Of a DNA stretch of 64,000 nt, positions 53,687 through 64,000 are shown piece after piece. Location of the stretch: the NCBI GenBank assembly GCA_963853835.1, contig OY970835.1, forward strand, positions 33,740,047 through 33,804,046, in the 5' to 3' direction. Source of the stretch: Calendula officinalis. Taxonomy: Eukaryota; Streptophyta; Magnoliopsida; Asterales; Asteraceae. A program made the translations under genes and the position numbers. The notes under the pieces are model-generated. The model was given only the letters and a program-made list of their open reading frames with translations, made no database searches and was not told the DNA's origin. Each line of letters opens with the position of its first letter. Within the stretch, counting starts at the first letter, position 1.

Positions 53687-55888
53687 CTCCCCCTCAAGTT
53701 GAATAGTGGGATTACCGAAATTCAACTTGCCAAGAACTTCATGTAGAGCCTTCCCGCTGACTGCTTTAGTTAAGATATCAGCAAGTTGGTCTTCAGACCA
53801 AACGAATGGTAGTGTGATGATTTTAACTTCTAACTTTTCTTTGATGAAATGTCTATCCACTTCTACATGTTTTGTTCTATCGTGTTGGACTGGATTTTCA
53901 GAAATTTTAATTGCTGCCTCATTGTCACTAAAAACTTCGCTTGATTTTTGTGGGGGATACCCTATCTCTGTCAGCAGCCGTCTTACCCATAACACTTCAG
54001 TTATCCCTTTTGCGATCCCTCTGAACTCTGCCTCGGCACTTGATAATGCTACTACCTTTTGTTTCTTGCTGCGCCAAGTTACAAGGTTTCCACCGACAAG
54101 GGTAAAGTACCCTGCGGTTGATCTTCTGTTGTTTATGTCTCCTGCCCAATCTGCATCGGTATATAGTTGGGTTTCAAGATGACTGTTCGGTTGAAATAGG
54201 ATTCCATGCCCTACCGTTCCTTTGAGATATTCTATAATCCTTAAAACTGCTTCCATGTGAGGTTTTTGAGGTTTGTGCATGAACTGACTCACCACCCCTA
54301 CAGCGAATGCTATGTCTGGACGAGTGTGAGAAAGGTATATTAGCTTTCCTACCATTCGTTGATATCTTGTTTTGTCAACAGGGTCCTCATTTTCTTCATT
54401 GAGGAGTTTTTGGTTCATAATCATTGGCGTTTCGGCTGGTTTGCAATCGATCATACCAGTCTCTGCCAATAAGTCAAGAACATATTTTTTCTGATGCATG
54501 AAGATCCCCTGTTTTGACCGTAGAACTTCAATTCCTAGGAAGTATTTGAGATTTCCAAGGTCCTTCATTTCAAATTCTGAGAACAAGCTCCTTTTTAATT
54601 TTGATATTTCTTCTTTGTCGTCACCTGTAATTATCATATCATCAACATAAATTATTAGACATGTTATTAATTTACCCCTTCGTTTAAGAAATAAGGTATG
54701 GTCTGAGTTGCTTTGTTTGAACCCATAGCTTTTCATGGCTATGGTAAATCTCCTAAACCAAGCCCTAGGGGATTGTCTTAAACCGTAAATAGATTTTTTA
54801 AGGCGACACACTTCCCTTTATCTGAAGTTGCTTGTGAATCCGTGTGGAGCTTCCATGTATACTTCTTCATTTAGTTCTCCATGTAAGAAGGCGTTTTTTA
54901 CATCAAACTGGTGTAAGGGCCATGATTTATTTGCAGCTACAGAGCAGAGGACTCTGATAGTATTGATTTTTGCTACCGGAGAAAAAGTTTCCGAGTAATC
55001 AATTCCATATGTTTGAGTGTAGCCTTTTGCTACTAATCTTGCCTTGTATCTTTCAATTGTTCCATCTGGTTTGTACTTGATTGTGAACACCCAACGACAT
55101 CCAACATTTTTTTTTCCTGGTGGTAAAGTACATTTTATCCAAGTTTTATTCTTCTCTAGGGCTTCCATTTCTTCCTTCATTGCAATTTTCCATTCTCTTG
55201 ATTCTAGAGCATGCTCTGCGTTTGTAGGAATTTTTTCAGAACATAGGGCTACAGCAAAAGCCTTGGCTTGATCAGATAGATTTCCATTGGCAATGTTGGC
55301 CATTGGGTATCTACATTTCTTTGTCTCTCTTTCTGGTGAGTATCTGTTAGGTGGGATGCCTCGATTTGCTCTTGGGGGTAAATTGTATTGTGTGGATTCA
55401 TCATTTTGAACTGTGGTACATTCTTCTTCATTCTCATTGTTTTGGACTGTGGTAGATCTTTCCTCATCATCTAATCCCTGCATATTTTCTTGTACACACT
55501 GATTAGTAACACTAGGAGATGGGTCCTGGTCACTTACCTCGGGTGATATCAGGATGGGCGGCGAGTCTTGGGGGGCACTGTCTTCTGTGTGTTGAGGAGC
55601 CTCAGAATCTTTTTGATTATTGTCTGTTGTTGTGTCAATATCAATTGTTGCAAGCCAACCCAGTGTGTCATTTGTACTATTCTCCCCCTGACTGCTGAGG
55701 TTGGCGGAGTAGTAATATTCGGTTTCAAGAAAGTCACAGTTCATGGTGGTAAATGCGACGAGTTTTTGGATTATAACATCTGTATCCTTTTTTATTAACA
55801 CCGTATCCAACGAAAACACATTTTTCCGCACACGGGTCAAGTTTAGAACGAATAGATTTAGGTATGTGTACAAAAATAGTACACCCAA
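53681..55888 (-). pseudogene. Copia 2 reverse transcriptase and RNase H
   Basis: Two frames, 54818 to about 55740 and 53681-54811, are separated by an in-frame TAA just before CRLKKSIYGLRQSP. The first has the pol linker, WVFTIKYKPDGTIERYKARL, and QFDVKNAFLHGELNEEVYME. The second has the catalytic IYVDDMIITGDD, FEMKDLGNLKYFLGIE, RNase H YTDADWAGD and SSAEAEFRGIA, and the DILTKAVSG end. The catalytic YVDD is intact. A frame change near 55740 separates this part from integrase. Confidence 0.92.
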
Positions 55889-56636
55889 AAATCCGGGGTT
55901 CTAGAGTGTGAGTGGAAGGAAGATCATTGTATTCAGTGAGAGCTTGCAGTGGCGTTTTTAATTTTAAAATTTGAGTTGGAAGACGATTAATGAGATAGGC
56001 AGCTGTAGCAAGAGCTTCAGGCCAAAAAGATTTTGGGACTTGTGATTCTATTAGAAGAGCTCTAGTAATTTCAAGAAGGATACGATTTTTCCGCTCTGCG
56101 ACACCATTCTGTTCAGGGGTATGGGGACAAGATGTTTGGTGAATTATACCTTTATCTTGGCAAAAAAGTTTCATATCGGTGTTGATAAATTCCCCACCAT
56201 TATCTGATCTAAGGACTTGTACATTTTTCTTAAATTGGGTTTGGACCATGGTATAAAAAGTCGTGAATTTTTCAAAAACTTCGCATTTATTTTTTAGTAA
56301 GTATACCCATGTCATACGAGTACAATCATCAACAAACATGACAAAAAAACGAAAATTTTGGCCACCTGCGATTGGAGCAGGGCCCCAAACATCAGAATGA
56401 ATTAATGAAAAAGGTTGATCAACTCTAGTAAAATTTGATTTAAAGGTTTTACGATGACTTTTGATAAACACGCATGTTTCACAATGTGTCTTACAATTTA
56501 AAGAAAAAAGGTTTGGAAAAAGAGTATGTAAATAACTGATAGATGGGTGACCTAGTCTTTTGTGCCATAACCATGCCTCCATTGATGTCGTCCCATGAGA
56601 TAACATTGCACTCCCATTCTGAGTGACTTCATCCAC
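55734..56636 (-). pseudogene. Copia 2 integrase
   Basis: Zinc-binding HKRLGHPSISYLHTL...CETCVFIKSHR, then catalytic core IHSDVWGPAPIAGG, LRSDNGGEFINTD and EQNGVAERKNRILLEITRAL, giving D-D-E. The GYSR-like region CVFVGYGVNKKGYRCYNP follows. Frameshifts border both ends (about 56650 and 55740). Confidence 0.92.
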
Positions 56637-56656
56637 ATAATATAGCCCGTTCTTTT

Positions 56657-56998
56657 TTAAGTGCCACGCCCAATTATCGCTCCCGTCCTGATATCATGTA
56701 AGATACAAAAGGTTAGTTGCATTAGAACCGAACAATTTAATTCTTTTGTGACATGGCTAACGGATAAAAGATTATGAGATAGTTCTGGAATATATAAACA
56801 TTTAGAGAGCTTGAGAGTTGGAGATATCTCAATATTCCCTCCCTTTTTTACTAAAAGTTTTTCTCCATTTGCCGTTTCTATGAAGGATTTCGTAGGATTA
56901 GTAGTGGTTGTGAAATCATTTAAGTCGTGAGTCATTGTATCTGTGGCCCCACAATCGAATATCCATAATTGTTCCGGGTTTTGAACATTGTTGGCCAT
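56657..56998 (-). pseudogene. Copia 2 protease
   Basis: Begins MANNVQNPEQLWIFDCGATD. The active-site triplet normally reads Asp-Ser/Thr-Gly; here Cys replaces the Ser, which would probably cripple the enzyme. Ends with the conserved SKCLYIPELSHNLLSVSHVT. A one-base insertion near 56653 breaks the link to integrase. Confidence 0.85.
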
Positions 56999-57361
56999 AT
57001 TTACTGAACCACACTTCGTATTTTCTTCACAATCATTGAAATTTGTATAATTTTGAAATTTTTTATTAAGGTAATACCTAAATGTGTGGTTTTTCTTTTT
57101 AAAGGATGTTTTAAGTGTGGGACCATTTAATGACCGAAAATTATTATTTTTGGAAACGGCAAATATATATTTAAAAAACCCGAGCTTAGCAAGAAACTAA
57201 GACGAGCGAAACAAAATTACAAAGGAAACAAAAAAGGAGAAATTATCCAATCCACCAAATTACAATTGAATTTACTCCTATGTTTCACCCATACAAAAGA
57301 AGTTTCGATGATCTCGTTTGCAATAACCGGAAAACTCTTGTGTATATTGTTGAATATCACC

Positions 57362-60300
57362 TCATATTAGGCATTGAATTATCGCAGTTAACACTTTTTG
57401 TTGCTTCGGGAAATTTCCCCAACCTACGCCGAATTCTATAAGTTCTCTTACCGATTGAAAGGTTTGCAACGGTATGCCACACCAATTGAATATCCATGAG
57501 AGAACCTCTTTTGCGATCGAACACCGAATAAAGACGTGCTCTATATCCTCAATGTCCACGTTGCATGTTTTGCATGTGATGGAACCGATGTTTACTCCTC
57601 TTTTTTCTAGACTTTTGGCAACCGGAATGCGATCAAGACCGACTCTCCAAATAAAACATTTAACCTTAAGCGGTACAATACTACACCAGGGCATATTGAT
57701 GTAGCCAATTGAGGTGAACTTCTTATCGATCCAATGTCGGATATGATGCACCGCGAAACCGCCATCATTTGATACCTTACACGATAATCTGTCTTGGGAT
57801 GAGTCAAGACGGACATAGTTTAGAAGATGCATTAGGCTGCAAAATTCACCGATCGTAAGCATGTTATTAAAACCGGACTTCCACTCCCATTTAAAACCAC
57901 TGTTGGAAATGCGATCCGCAATGACACAAGACTTCCGTTTTTCAAGCGCATATAAATTAGGGAAACTCACGTACAGCGGACTGTTACCAATCCACAAGTC
58001 TTTCCAAAATAAAAAATTAGAACCCGAACCAACTTTAAGGGCAAAGGCATCAAAGAAGCAAAGACCAATTTTTTTGAGTTTCAACTCCACCTTTGTAATG
58101 TTTAGCGAAACACCACTGTGATTGCTAGATGCCATAATGTGAGATGGTTTTCTGTTTAGATTGTGGATTGCCATTATTACATTTTTCCATATGCTTTTTT
58201 TACCATCCTGAAGTTTCCACCACCATTTGGAGAGAAGTGCATAGTTTTGAGCTTTAAGTGAACCAACACCAAGGCCTCCATCAACCTTGGGAGCTAAGAC
58301 CTTGGTCCAAGAAACCCAATTGATCTTCTTGTCGCCCCACAAGAATTTTCTTTTTATTTGTTCTAGAATATTGATGATGCATGATGGAGCTTTAAATAAT
58401 GAAAAGTAGTAAAGAGGCAAACTACTTAACACCGATTTAACTAGTGTAAGCCTACCACCAAATGAAAGGGTTTTGCTTTTCCATCCGGATAATTTCGAGT
58501 TAAAGCGATTGATCACCGGTATCCAATGCTTTTTTAAATTCATATTAACCCCCACCGGAACCCCTAAGTATGTGAATGGAAAAGTACCGGAAACACAATG
58601 GAGAATGTTTGCCCATCTATTTAATTGAGATGTTGCCAATTCCGAAGATTTTTTATTTATGAAAATTGACATGCAAACCGGAAGAAACATTAAAGCATTT
58701 TAAAATTCGAGCAAGATTTTTTAGATTATTGCTTGATCCTTCACCCACAAATATAGCATCATCCGCATAGAATAAGTGAGAGATGGTAGGGCCGTTAGGT
58801 CCAATTGTTTGGCCCCGAAATTATTTTTCTCACAAGCGGATTTCATGGCTACATTAAGACCTTCCATTGCTATAATAAATAAGAAAAGAGACAATGGATC
58901 ACCTTGACGAACGCCTTTCGTGACATGGAACTCTTTTGTTGGGGACCCGTTGATTAAAACCGATGCATAAGATGAGGAAAGACATCCATGAATCCAACCA
59001 CGCCATTTATTGCCAAAATTCATTTGTTCTAGAAGGGAATCCAAATAACCCCAATTAATGGAGTCAAAAGCCTTCTCAAAATCAACCTTGAACATAAACA
59101 TTTTTTCCTTCATACCTTTGGCCCATGAACATAATTCATTAATCACAAGAGGACCTTCCAATATATTCCTACCATTAATGTAGGCCGATTGTGGTTCACT
59201 AATAATATCATCAATTACCGATTTCAAGCGAAATGATAATGCCTTAGCCAATATTTTATACATACAACCAATTAGAGAGATCGGGCGAAAATCACCTAGA
59301 CTTACCGGGTCTTTAACCTTGGGTAATAAAGTTATGAAAGAGGAATTGCAACCTCTTGCAATTGAGCCAGTTTCCTCGAAATGTTTCACAAATCTCATCA
59401 AATCGGGACTAAGACAATCAAAATGGGCTTTCATGAATTTAATAGTAAAACCGTCTGGGCCAGGGGCCTTGTCCCCCCCGCAAGCCCATACTGCCCTTTT
59501 GATTTCTTCAGCCGAAAAAGGATTCTCAATGGTAATCTGTTGCAAATCAGACAATTTGGAAAAATGCGGGTTAGTAAAAACGGGTCTTACCGGCCAGCGT
59601 TCAGTGAATTTCTCCCTAAAGAATCTGAAGGCCTCCGATTTTATCCCACCGGGATCCGTGATCCAGTTACCGTTAATTGTCAAACCAAGGATCCGATTAC
59701 ACCTGTTTTTGTTTTTAAGCGAGCCGTGAAAGAACGCGGTTTTTCATCGCCGTCAACCGCCCATTTAATATGTGCTCTTTGCTTTAGATCAAGTTTTCGG
59801 TAACGTTCCAATTCTGAGAATTTCAGTTTATCGTTTAAAAACTCCTTGATTTCCGCATCCGTTAAAGATCTGGATTCCGCCATAAGATCATAATTATGGA
59901 TGCGTTTCTTGGTATCCATAAGAATTTTATTTTCCTTGTTGAATTCAGTACATCTCCAACTTTTAGTTTCCAATTTAAGATGCTTTAGTTTTGCAGCCAA
60001 ATAGAGATCAGGAAAGCCAAAACCAATGAAAGAAGAACATGCTTCCTTAACAATATCATTACATCCTTCCCTTAATAACCAAGAATTATAAAAACGGAAA
60101 GGAGGAGGTCCAAAATCAACCTCAAACTTACAAAGTATTATCGGAGAATGATCGGAATGCTCCCGTGGAAGAGCAGTGACCGCAGATCGAGGTTGAGCAA
60201 GCATGAAATTAGAGCACACCAAGAATCGATCGAGCTTGCTAAGTTTATGACAATCCGGAGTCAAATATGTAAATCTTCTTCCGCCCATGTTAAATTCCGT

Positions 60301-60819
60301 TAATCCCGCAGAGTGTATAAAATTATTAAACCAATTTGCCGTGGATTGACAAAAGATTGAATTTATTCTTTCATCAGCCCGACGAACCGAGTTAAAATCA
60401 CCGAAGAAAATCCATATGCCATGTCGGGAATTTTTTAAAATTAACAACTCATCCCACAGTTGCCTCTTTTCAGACAACGATTGAGGAGCATAAACATTGA
60501 CGAGAAAAACAGGATCGTGAATGCCTTTCCAGCAGCCACCGATAGTTAGAGTGTTCCTTGATTTGTTACAGAAATTCATGACGAACACCTCCGGATTCCA
60601 CATGCTAATCAGACCACCAGACCTTCCTGTTGATTCCACCACTTCAAATTGTACATTACTATTTCCCCAGCAGCTTGTGGTATCAATTTTGAAAGATGAA
60701 GTAGCATGTGTTTCTTGTAACCCTATGAATTCAATTTTGTGTTTTGTTTTCAATTGCCTGACCCAGTCAACTTTGTGAGCCTCGCTCACCCCCCTTATAT
60801 TTAAAGATAAAATATTCAT
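57362..60819 (-). pseudogene. LINE ORF2: endonuclease, reverse transcriptase, zf-RVT
   Basis: Starts MNILSLNIRGVSEAHKVDWV at 60819; its ATG overlaps the ORF1 TGA (ATGA). The endonuclease has LQETHATS, FFGDFNSVRRADERI and SDHSPIIL. A frameshift lies near 59700. RT: DKAPGPDGFTIKFM, FRPISLIGCMYKILAKALS, FKVDFEKAFDSINW, GVRQGDPLSLFLFIIAMEGL; the FYADDAIF catalytic box is in a shifted frame near 58770, and an in-frame stop follows near 58650. The frame 57362-58690 has TYLGVPVGVNMN, WKSKTLSFGGRLTLVKSVLS and the zinc-binding CKTCNVDIEDIEHVFIRC. A small deletion follows CLI at the end. Nicks target DNA and copies LINE RNA when intact. Confidence 0.92.
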
Positions 60820-62608
60820 CTGGAAACATTGGCAGCACCATCACCTGAAAACATCTCGCCCAAAATCGGGTTATCATCTCGAATCTGAAATCCAACTTCT
60901 GCTCCGATCTCTACCGTCTTTGTGATTTCTGGAATTGAATGGGTTTGAGAATCATTACCGGAGATAATCGAACCCGACAACCCACCATTGAGATCGATGA
61001 TTGGAGCATGATCGTTACATATTGTAATCGGGGGAATAGTCACATTGTTTTGTGCCATGGTATACACGTTTCTAATAGGAGAAAATCTCCTACGTTTTTT
61101 TGTGACAGAGCTGCCGCCTAAATCAGAATGGGCTTTACCCATCATAAAAGAATTGAAAACAGGCTCACCATTATTGGGCCCAATGGGTACTGAGCTAGGA
61201 AATGGCCCAAAGTTAAAAACTGTGTCACCTGGTAAATTGGAACCCCACGTTATCTTGCATGGTGGAGTGTCAACCTTGGGGATACCAACCGATTCCTCTA
61301 CAAACGAGCTGCCATCATTGCTATCAATAATAATGACATTGGAACTAGTATCTTGCCCTTCTCGTGTATCAATGTTCACCGGAACTTCATCATTGTTTGG
61401 CGGGTTTGGATGAACGTCCGGTAGAATTTCCCCATCTTCAGGTTCTTCCGCATTTGATTTTTGTTCCCATGTTTCAGAAATTCCGTCATCGGAATCAAAA
61501 ACAGAATCTGAGTTACAACTTCTACCATCGTCATCATCGAGTTCACCTGGTTTAGTTGGATTCATGGAAAATGAGTGTGTTGAGAAGGGTTGCCAATCAT
61601 AGTAGATTTCTGATACACCGATGCTAAAATTACCGCCATTATAAGAAATAGATAATTCTTCATTAATTCTTGTTTTTGATGATGTTAAGATAGCAACCTT
61701 GGCATTAGAAACGTTCACACTTTCTTCTAAATAATCGACCATCTCAACAGCAACACCAAATTTATTTCCAATTTTCATTATGTTATCATAATCACGAAAG
61801 CATAAAGGTAAACCCATAATGCGCAGCCACGCCAACCTTTGAAACGGAATATCCATTGCATACATGCCGAGTTTTAACCACCTGAACCACCTTTTCCAGC
61901 ATGCTTCGTTTTCCAGAAACTCATTGGCGCAGGAAGACCTGTCGAAGTATAAAGCAACGTACATGCCACTATAGTAGCGTACCTTCGCTCCCGAGATGCC
62001 GTCTTCTTCAAGTAACATGGGTAGGTTTCTAAGTTTGTTAAAATCAGAGATTTCACCAATTAAAATAAAACTTTGAAGATGGCTGTCAATTATGCTTGAG
62101 GAGGATAAGAACAACGAAGAAACCGCATCCGGAATATCAGGAGCCTCGTGACCCTTGACTGCAGCGGCGTACGTTCTACTTTTGTGAGAGAAACCTGAAG
62201 TTCTCCCTTTGTAAGTATTGCCCGGAGCAGTGAATTTGAATTGTTGTGGACGATGCTGAGCAGGAGGAGGAATACCATCAGGTTGCTGGAAAACCGCCTC
62301 ATTTTCCTTTGAAATCTGGCTAAGTTGCAGCGAAGAATATTATGCCCATATCTAATCTCCCCGATAGATCTTTCAAAACTTTTCTCATCATGTACTCCAT
62401 TGAATCTGATGAAAGCAAATTTTGCGCCATTTATGTCTTTTTTCCTAGCTATGTAAACATCAACAATCTTTCCATACTGCTCAAATTTGTTCTTCAATCC
62501 GATGTTATTCACCTCATCCGGGATGTTTGCCACGAATAATGTGGTTGTTTTCTTCCACCGACTTCCCACTGTACGCCACCCCCCACCGGAATCATAATGA
62601 CTTTTCAT
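60816..62608 (-). pseudogene. LINE ORF1: RRM-containing RNA-binding protein
   Basis: Starts MKSHYDSGGGWRTVGSRWKK at 62608. An RRM follows (TTLFVANIPDEVNNIGLKNK, KFAFIRFNGVHDEKSFERSI), then a frameshift near 62305. The second frame, open to the TGA at 60818-60816, has the DUF4283-like WLKLGMYAMDIPFQRLAWLR and LPLCFRDYDNIMKIG region and a long acidic, Ser-rich tail. ORF1 proteins of plant L1 elements bind the LINE RNA in the ribonucleoprotein particle. Confidence 0.85.
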
Positions 62609-62750
62609 CTCCCAGAGAGACCGAAAATTATTATGAATGTCATTTTTGACATTATTTAAACATAAAGGAACATTTATACGATCACTGTTTATATTTTGAA
62701 AATTATAAGGGACTTTAAACGAACAAGCAGAAGAGTAGGGGGGGGGGGGG

Positions 62751-63852
62751 TTAGGGTTCTGTACCTGTCGTCTCCTCCACAAAGAAATCGTCATTTTCCC
62801 CAAAATTGACTGCAGCCGATGCGATGCCACTAAATCCGGAGCGTCCCTTCAGATCGGAATTGTGCCCGTCGCCTGAAGTTTTTCCCTTATCGTTATTGTA
62901 CTGTTTGTTGCTCTTCTTGTGGCCATCAGTCCACCAATCGGGATACCCAACAAGTTCGAAACATTGTTCTTTGGTGTGACGACTCATATCGCAATTGTCA
63001 CACAGTAGGTTGGTTTTATCTTCTTTGATTGTCGAACCTTTTCTTCCGTCCGATCGGCGATAACCCTTGGTTGCAAGCCCTTTTCCTTCGGAATCATTGG
63101 CTGTAACTTTTAGACCCGATGCGATGCCTTGCGAATCCAGGTTGGTTGCTCCTAAAATTGCTTGGTGAGCGGCCTCCTTTCGGATCGTCGCGTAGGCTGC
63201 CTCCGTAGATGGAAGTGGTTCCAATCGAAGAATTTCCCGTTTGATGTGTTCATATTTTCGATCAAGGGAATTTAAGAACTGGAACAGCTTCTGTTCTGAT
63301 CTTATTCTTGAGTAAACTTTGATGTCATCAGGACATTTCATCGGATTTGGATCGATTCTATCGATCTCTCCCCAAATCCCTTGTAATGTGATCCAAAGTT
63401 CTTCAAGAGAACTCTCATTTTGCTTGATATCATTGGCTTTAACGTGCAGATTGAATGTCTGAAGCTTATCTTTCCCGCTGCTGTAAGTGACCACCAAGGC
63501 GTCCTACAAGCTTTTTGCTGTGGGATACTCGGTTAGGTTGCCGGCGAGATTGGGTTCGATATTTTGAATTAGCCACGAAAAAACTATCAAATCTTCTTGT
63601 TCCCATCGATCGAACGAATCATGTTCTTGATCTGGGGGATTTGAAGTTAGATGTAGTAATAAGGATTTGGATTTACCACCTATGGCGACCCGAATCATTC
63701 GAGTCCATAGGGCGTAGTTTTGGTTGTTGAGTTTGAGATTGATTTGAAGGTTATCGGATAGTTTAGGGCTTTGAGATTGCGGGTTGATGGTATTTCTGAG
63801 CAGATTTGCCAATTGTACTGACAAATTTGCATCCGAGTTGCCGTCTTCGGAC
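62751..63852 (-). pseudogene. gag: Copia 2 gag with zinc knuckle
   Basis: From MSEDGNSDANLSVQLANLLR at 63852; capsid segment LKLNNQNYALWTRMIRVAIG, ending TEYPTAKSL. There an in-frame TAG (about 63506) stands where the family has Trp; reading resumes at once in the same frame with DALVVTYSSGKDKLQTFNL. The knuckle CDNCDMSRHTKEQCFELVGY has an extended C-terminal GYPDWW, typical of UBN2/gag_pre-type Copia gags. Ends with an acidic FGENDDFF and a stop near 62751. 62635-62750 is interior sequence up to the LINE boundary. Confidence 0.88.
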
Positions 63853-63909
63853 ATGGCTTGGCTCGGAAGCTTGATCAGAAACGAAAAGAAAGGTAGATGA
63901 TGAGCCAAC

Positions 63910-64000
63910 TAGTCCTAAATATTACCTAGGACTCCACTACTAACTATGTCCTAAATACTTATGCTCAAGAGAAATGAGAATTTTTTTTATGGAACTGAGA
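63910..64000. mobile_element. MITE family B, right part, running off the window
   Basis: ATATTACCTAGGACTCCACT, CTAACTATGTCC and GAGAAATGAGAATTTTTTTT match the inverted left half of 18361-18606. It completes the MITE started at 53359; its end is beyond 64000. Confidence 0.7.

Larger units (their letters stand above)
57148..62618 (-). mobile_element. LINE (L1-type), 5.47 kb, inserted in Copia 2
   Basis: Bounded by the perfect 16-bp duplication GACCGAAAATTATTAT (57132-57147, 62619-62634). Minus-strand order: ORF1, ORF2 (endonuclease, RT, zf-RVT), 3' end TTTGCCGTTTCCAAAA. The first ATG of ORF1 lies 10 bp from the 5' boundary, so any 5' UTR is minimal or truncated. Several frameshifts make it inactive. 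Confidence 0.95.
53485..63909 (-). mobile_element. Copia LTR retrotransposon 2, 5' LTR missing, split by a LINE
   Basis: Minus-strand element with gag at the right (62751-63852), then a LINE insertion, then protease, integrase, RT and RNase H and a 3' LTR at the left. No 5' LTR or tRNA primer site is found between gag and the MITE at 63910, so the 5' end has been deleted. Every coding part has at least one disruption. Confidence 0.88.

Overview
The window is nuclear DNA of a flowering plant. Its genes are intron-rich with GT-AG splice sites, the intergenic DNA is AT-rich, and transposable elements of every major plant class fill the spaces. The protein families (CVP2/CVL1-type inositol 5-phosphatase, PMT-type Golgi methyltransferase, MUSTANG domesticated transposase) fit a eudicot. 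An asterid such as a member of the Asteraceae is my guess, but nothing here proves it.

Host genes. (1) 766-3512, minus: a complete ten-exon type I inositol-polyphosphate 5-phosphatase. (2) 9746-12492, minus: a complete eight-exon PMT-family methyltransferase with a 5' UTR intron reaching to about 13.39 kb. (3) 17186-18088, minus: a Cys-rich zinc-finger protein with an upstream ORF whose stop overlaps its start codon. (4) 22034-25124, minus: a MUSTANG-B-type gene joining a PB1 domain to a Mutator-like transposase body, with UTR introns on both sides. (5) 35859-36092 and 39025-39258, minus: two 77-codon paralogues in a tandem duplication that includes promoter and 3' flank. I see no operon-like or pathway link among these genes; they look like ordinary neighbours.

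Mobile DNA, left to right: a LINE 3' fragment (4.0-4.56 kb); a PIF/Harbinger element with TTA target duplication and broken transposase (5.09-6.98 kb); Stowaway-like MITEs (8.3, 18.4, 26.4, 27.0, 27.5, 30.5, 37.6, 53.4/63.9 kb); tRNA-derived SINEs (8.7, 50.97, 53.1 kb, with further candidates at 4.85, 16.55 and 39.8 kb); three hAT-type elements with 8-bp target duplications (13.7, 14.4, 29.6 kb); a long foldback with 10-bp direct repeats (20.17 kb); and a probable LTR remnant (33.2-34.5 kb). From 40.05 to 50.45 kb lies a Copia element with both LTRs, a 5-bp target duplication, primer-binding site and multiple polypurine tracts, Sirevirus-like in organisation, with broken ORFs. From 53.36 kb to the right edge is a three-level nest: a MITE split by a Copia element, itself split by a 5.47-kb LINE with a perfect 16-bp target duplication.

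From 28 to 53 kb the DNA between these insertions contains diverged segmental duplicates of itself, so this part of the locus grew by tandem duplication followed by retroelement insertion. I found no CRISPR, rRNA or functional tRNA gene and no clearly new biochemical system. The most unusual items are the three hAT elements with shared ends but unrelated tiled interiors, the hairpin repeats in the Copia 3' region, and the duplicated 77-aa gene family.
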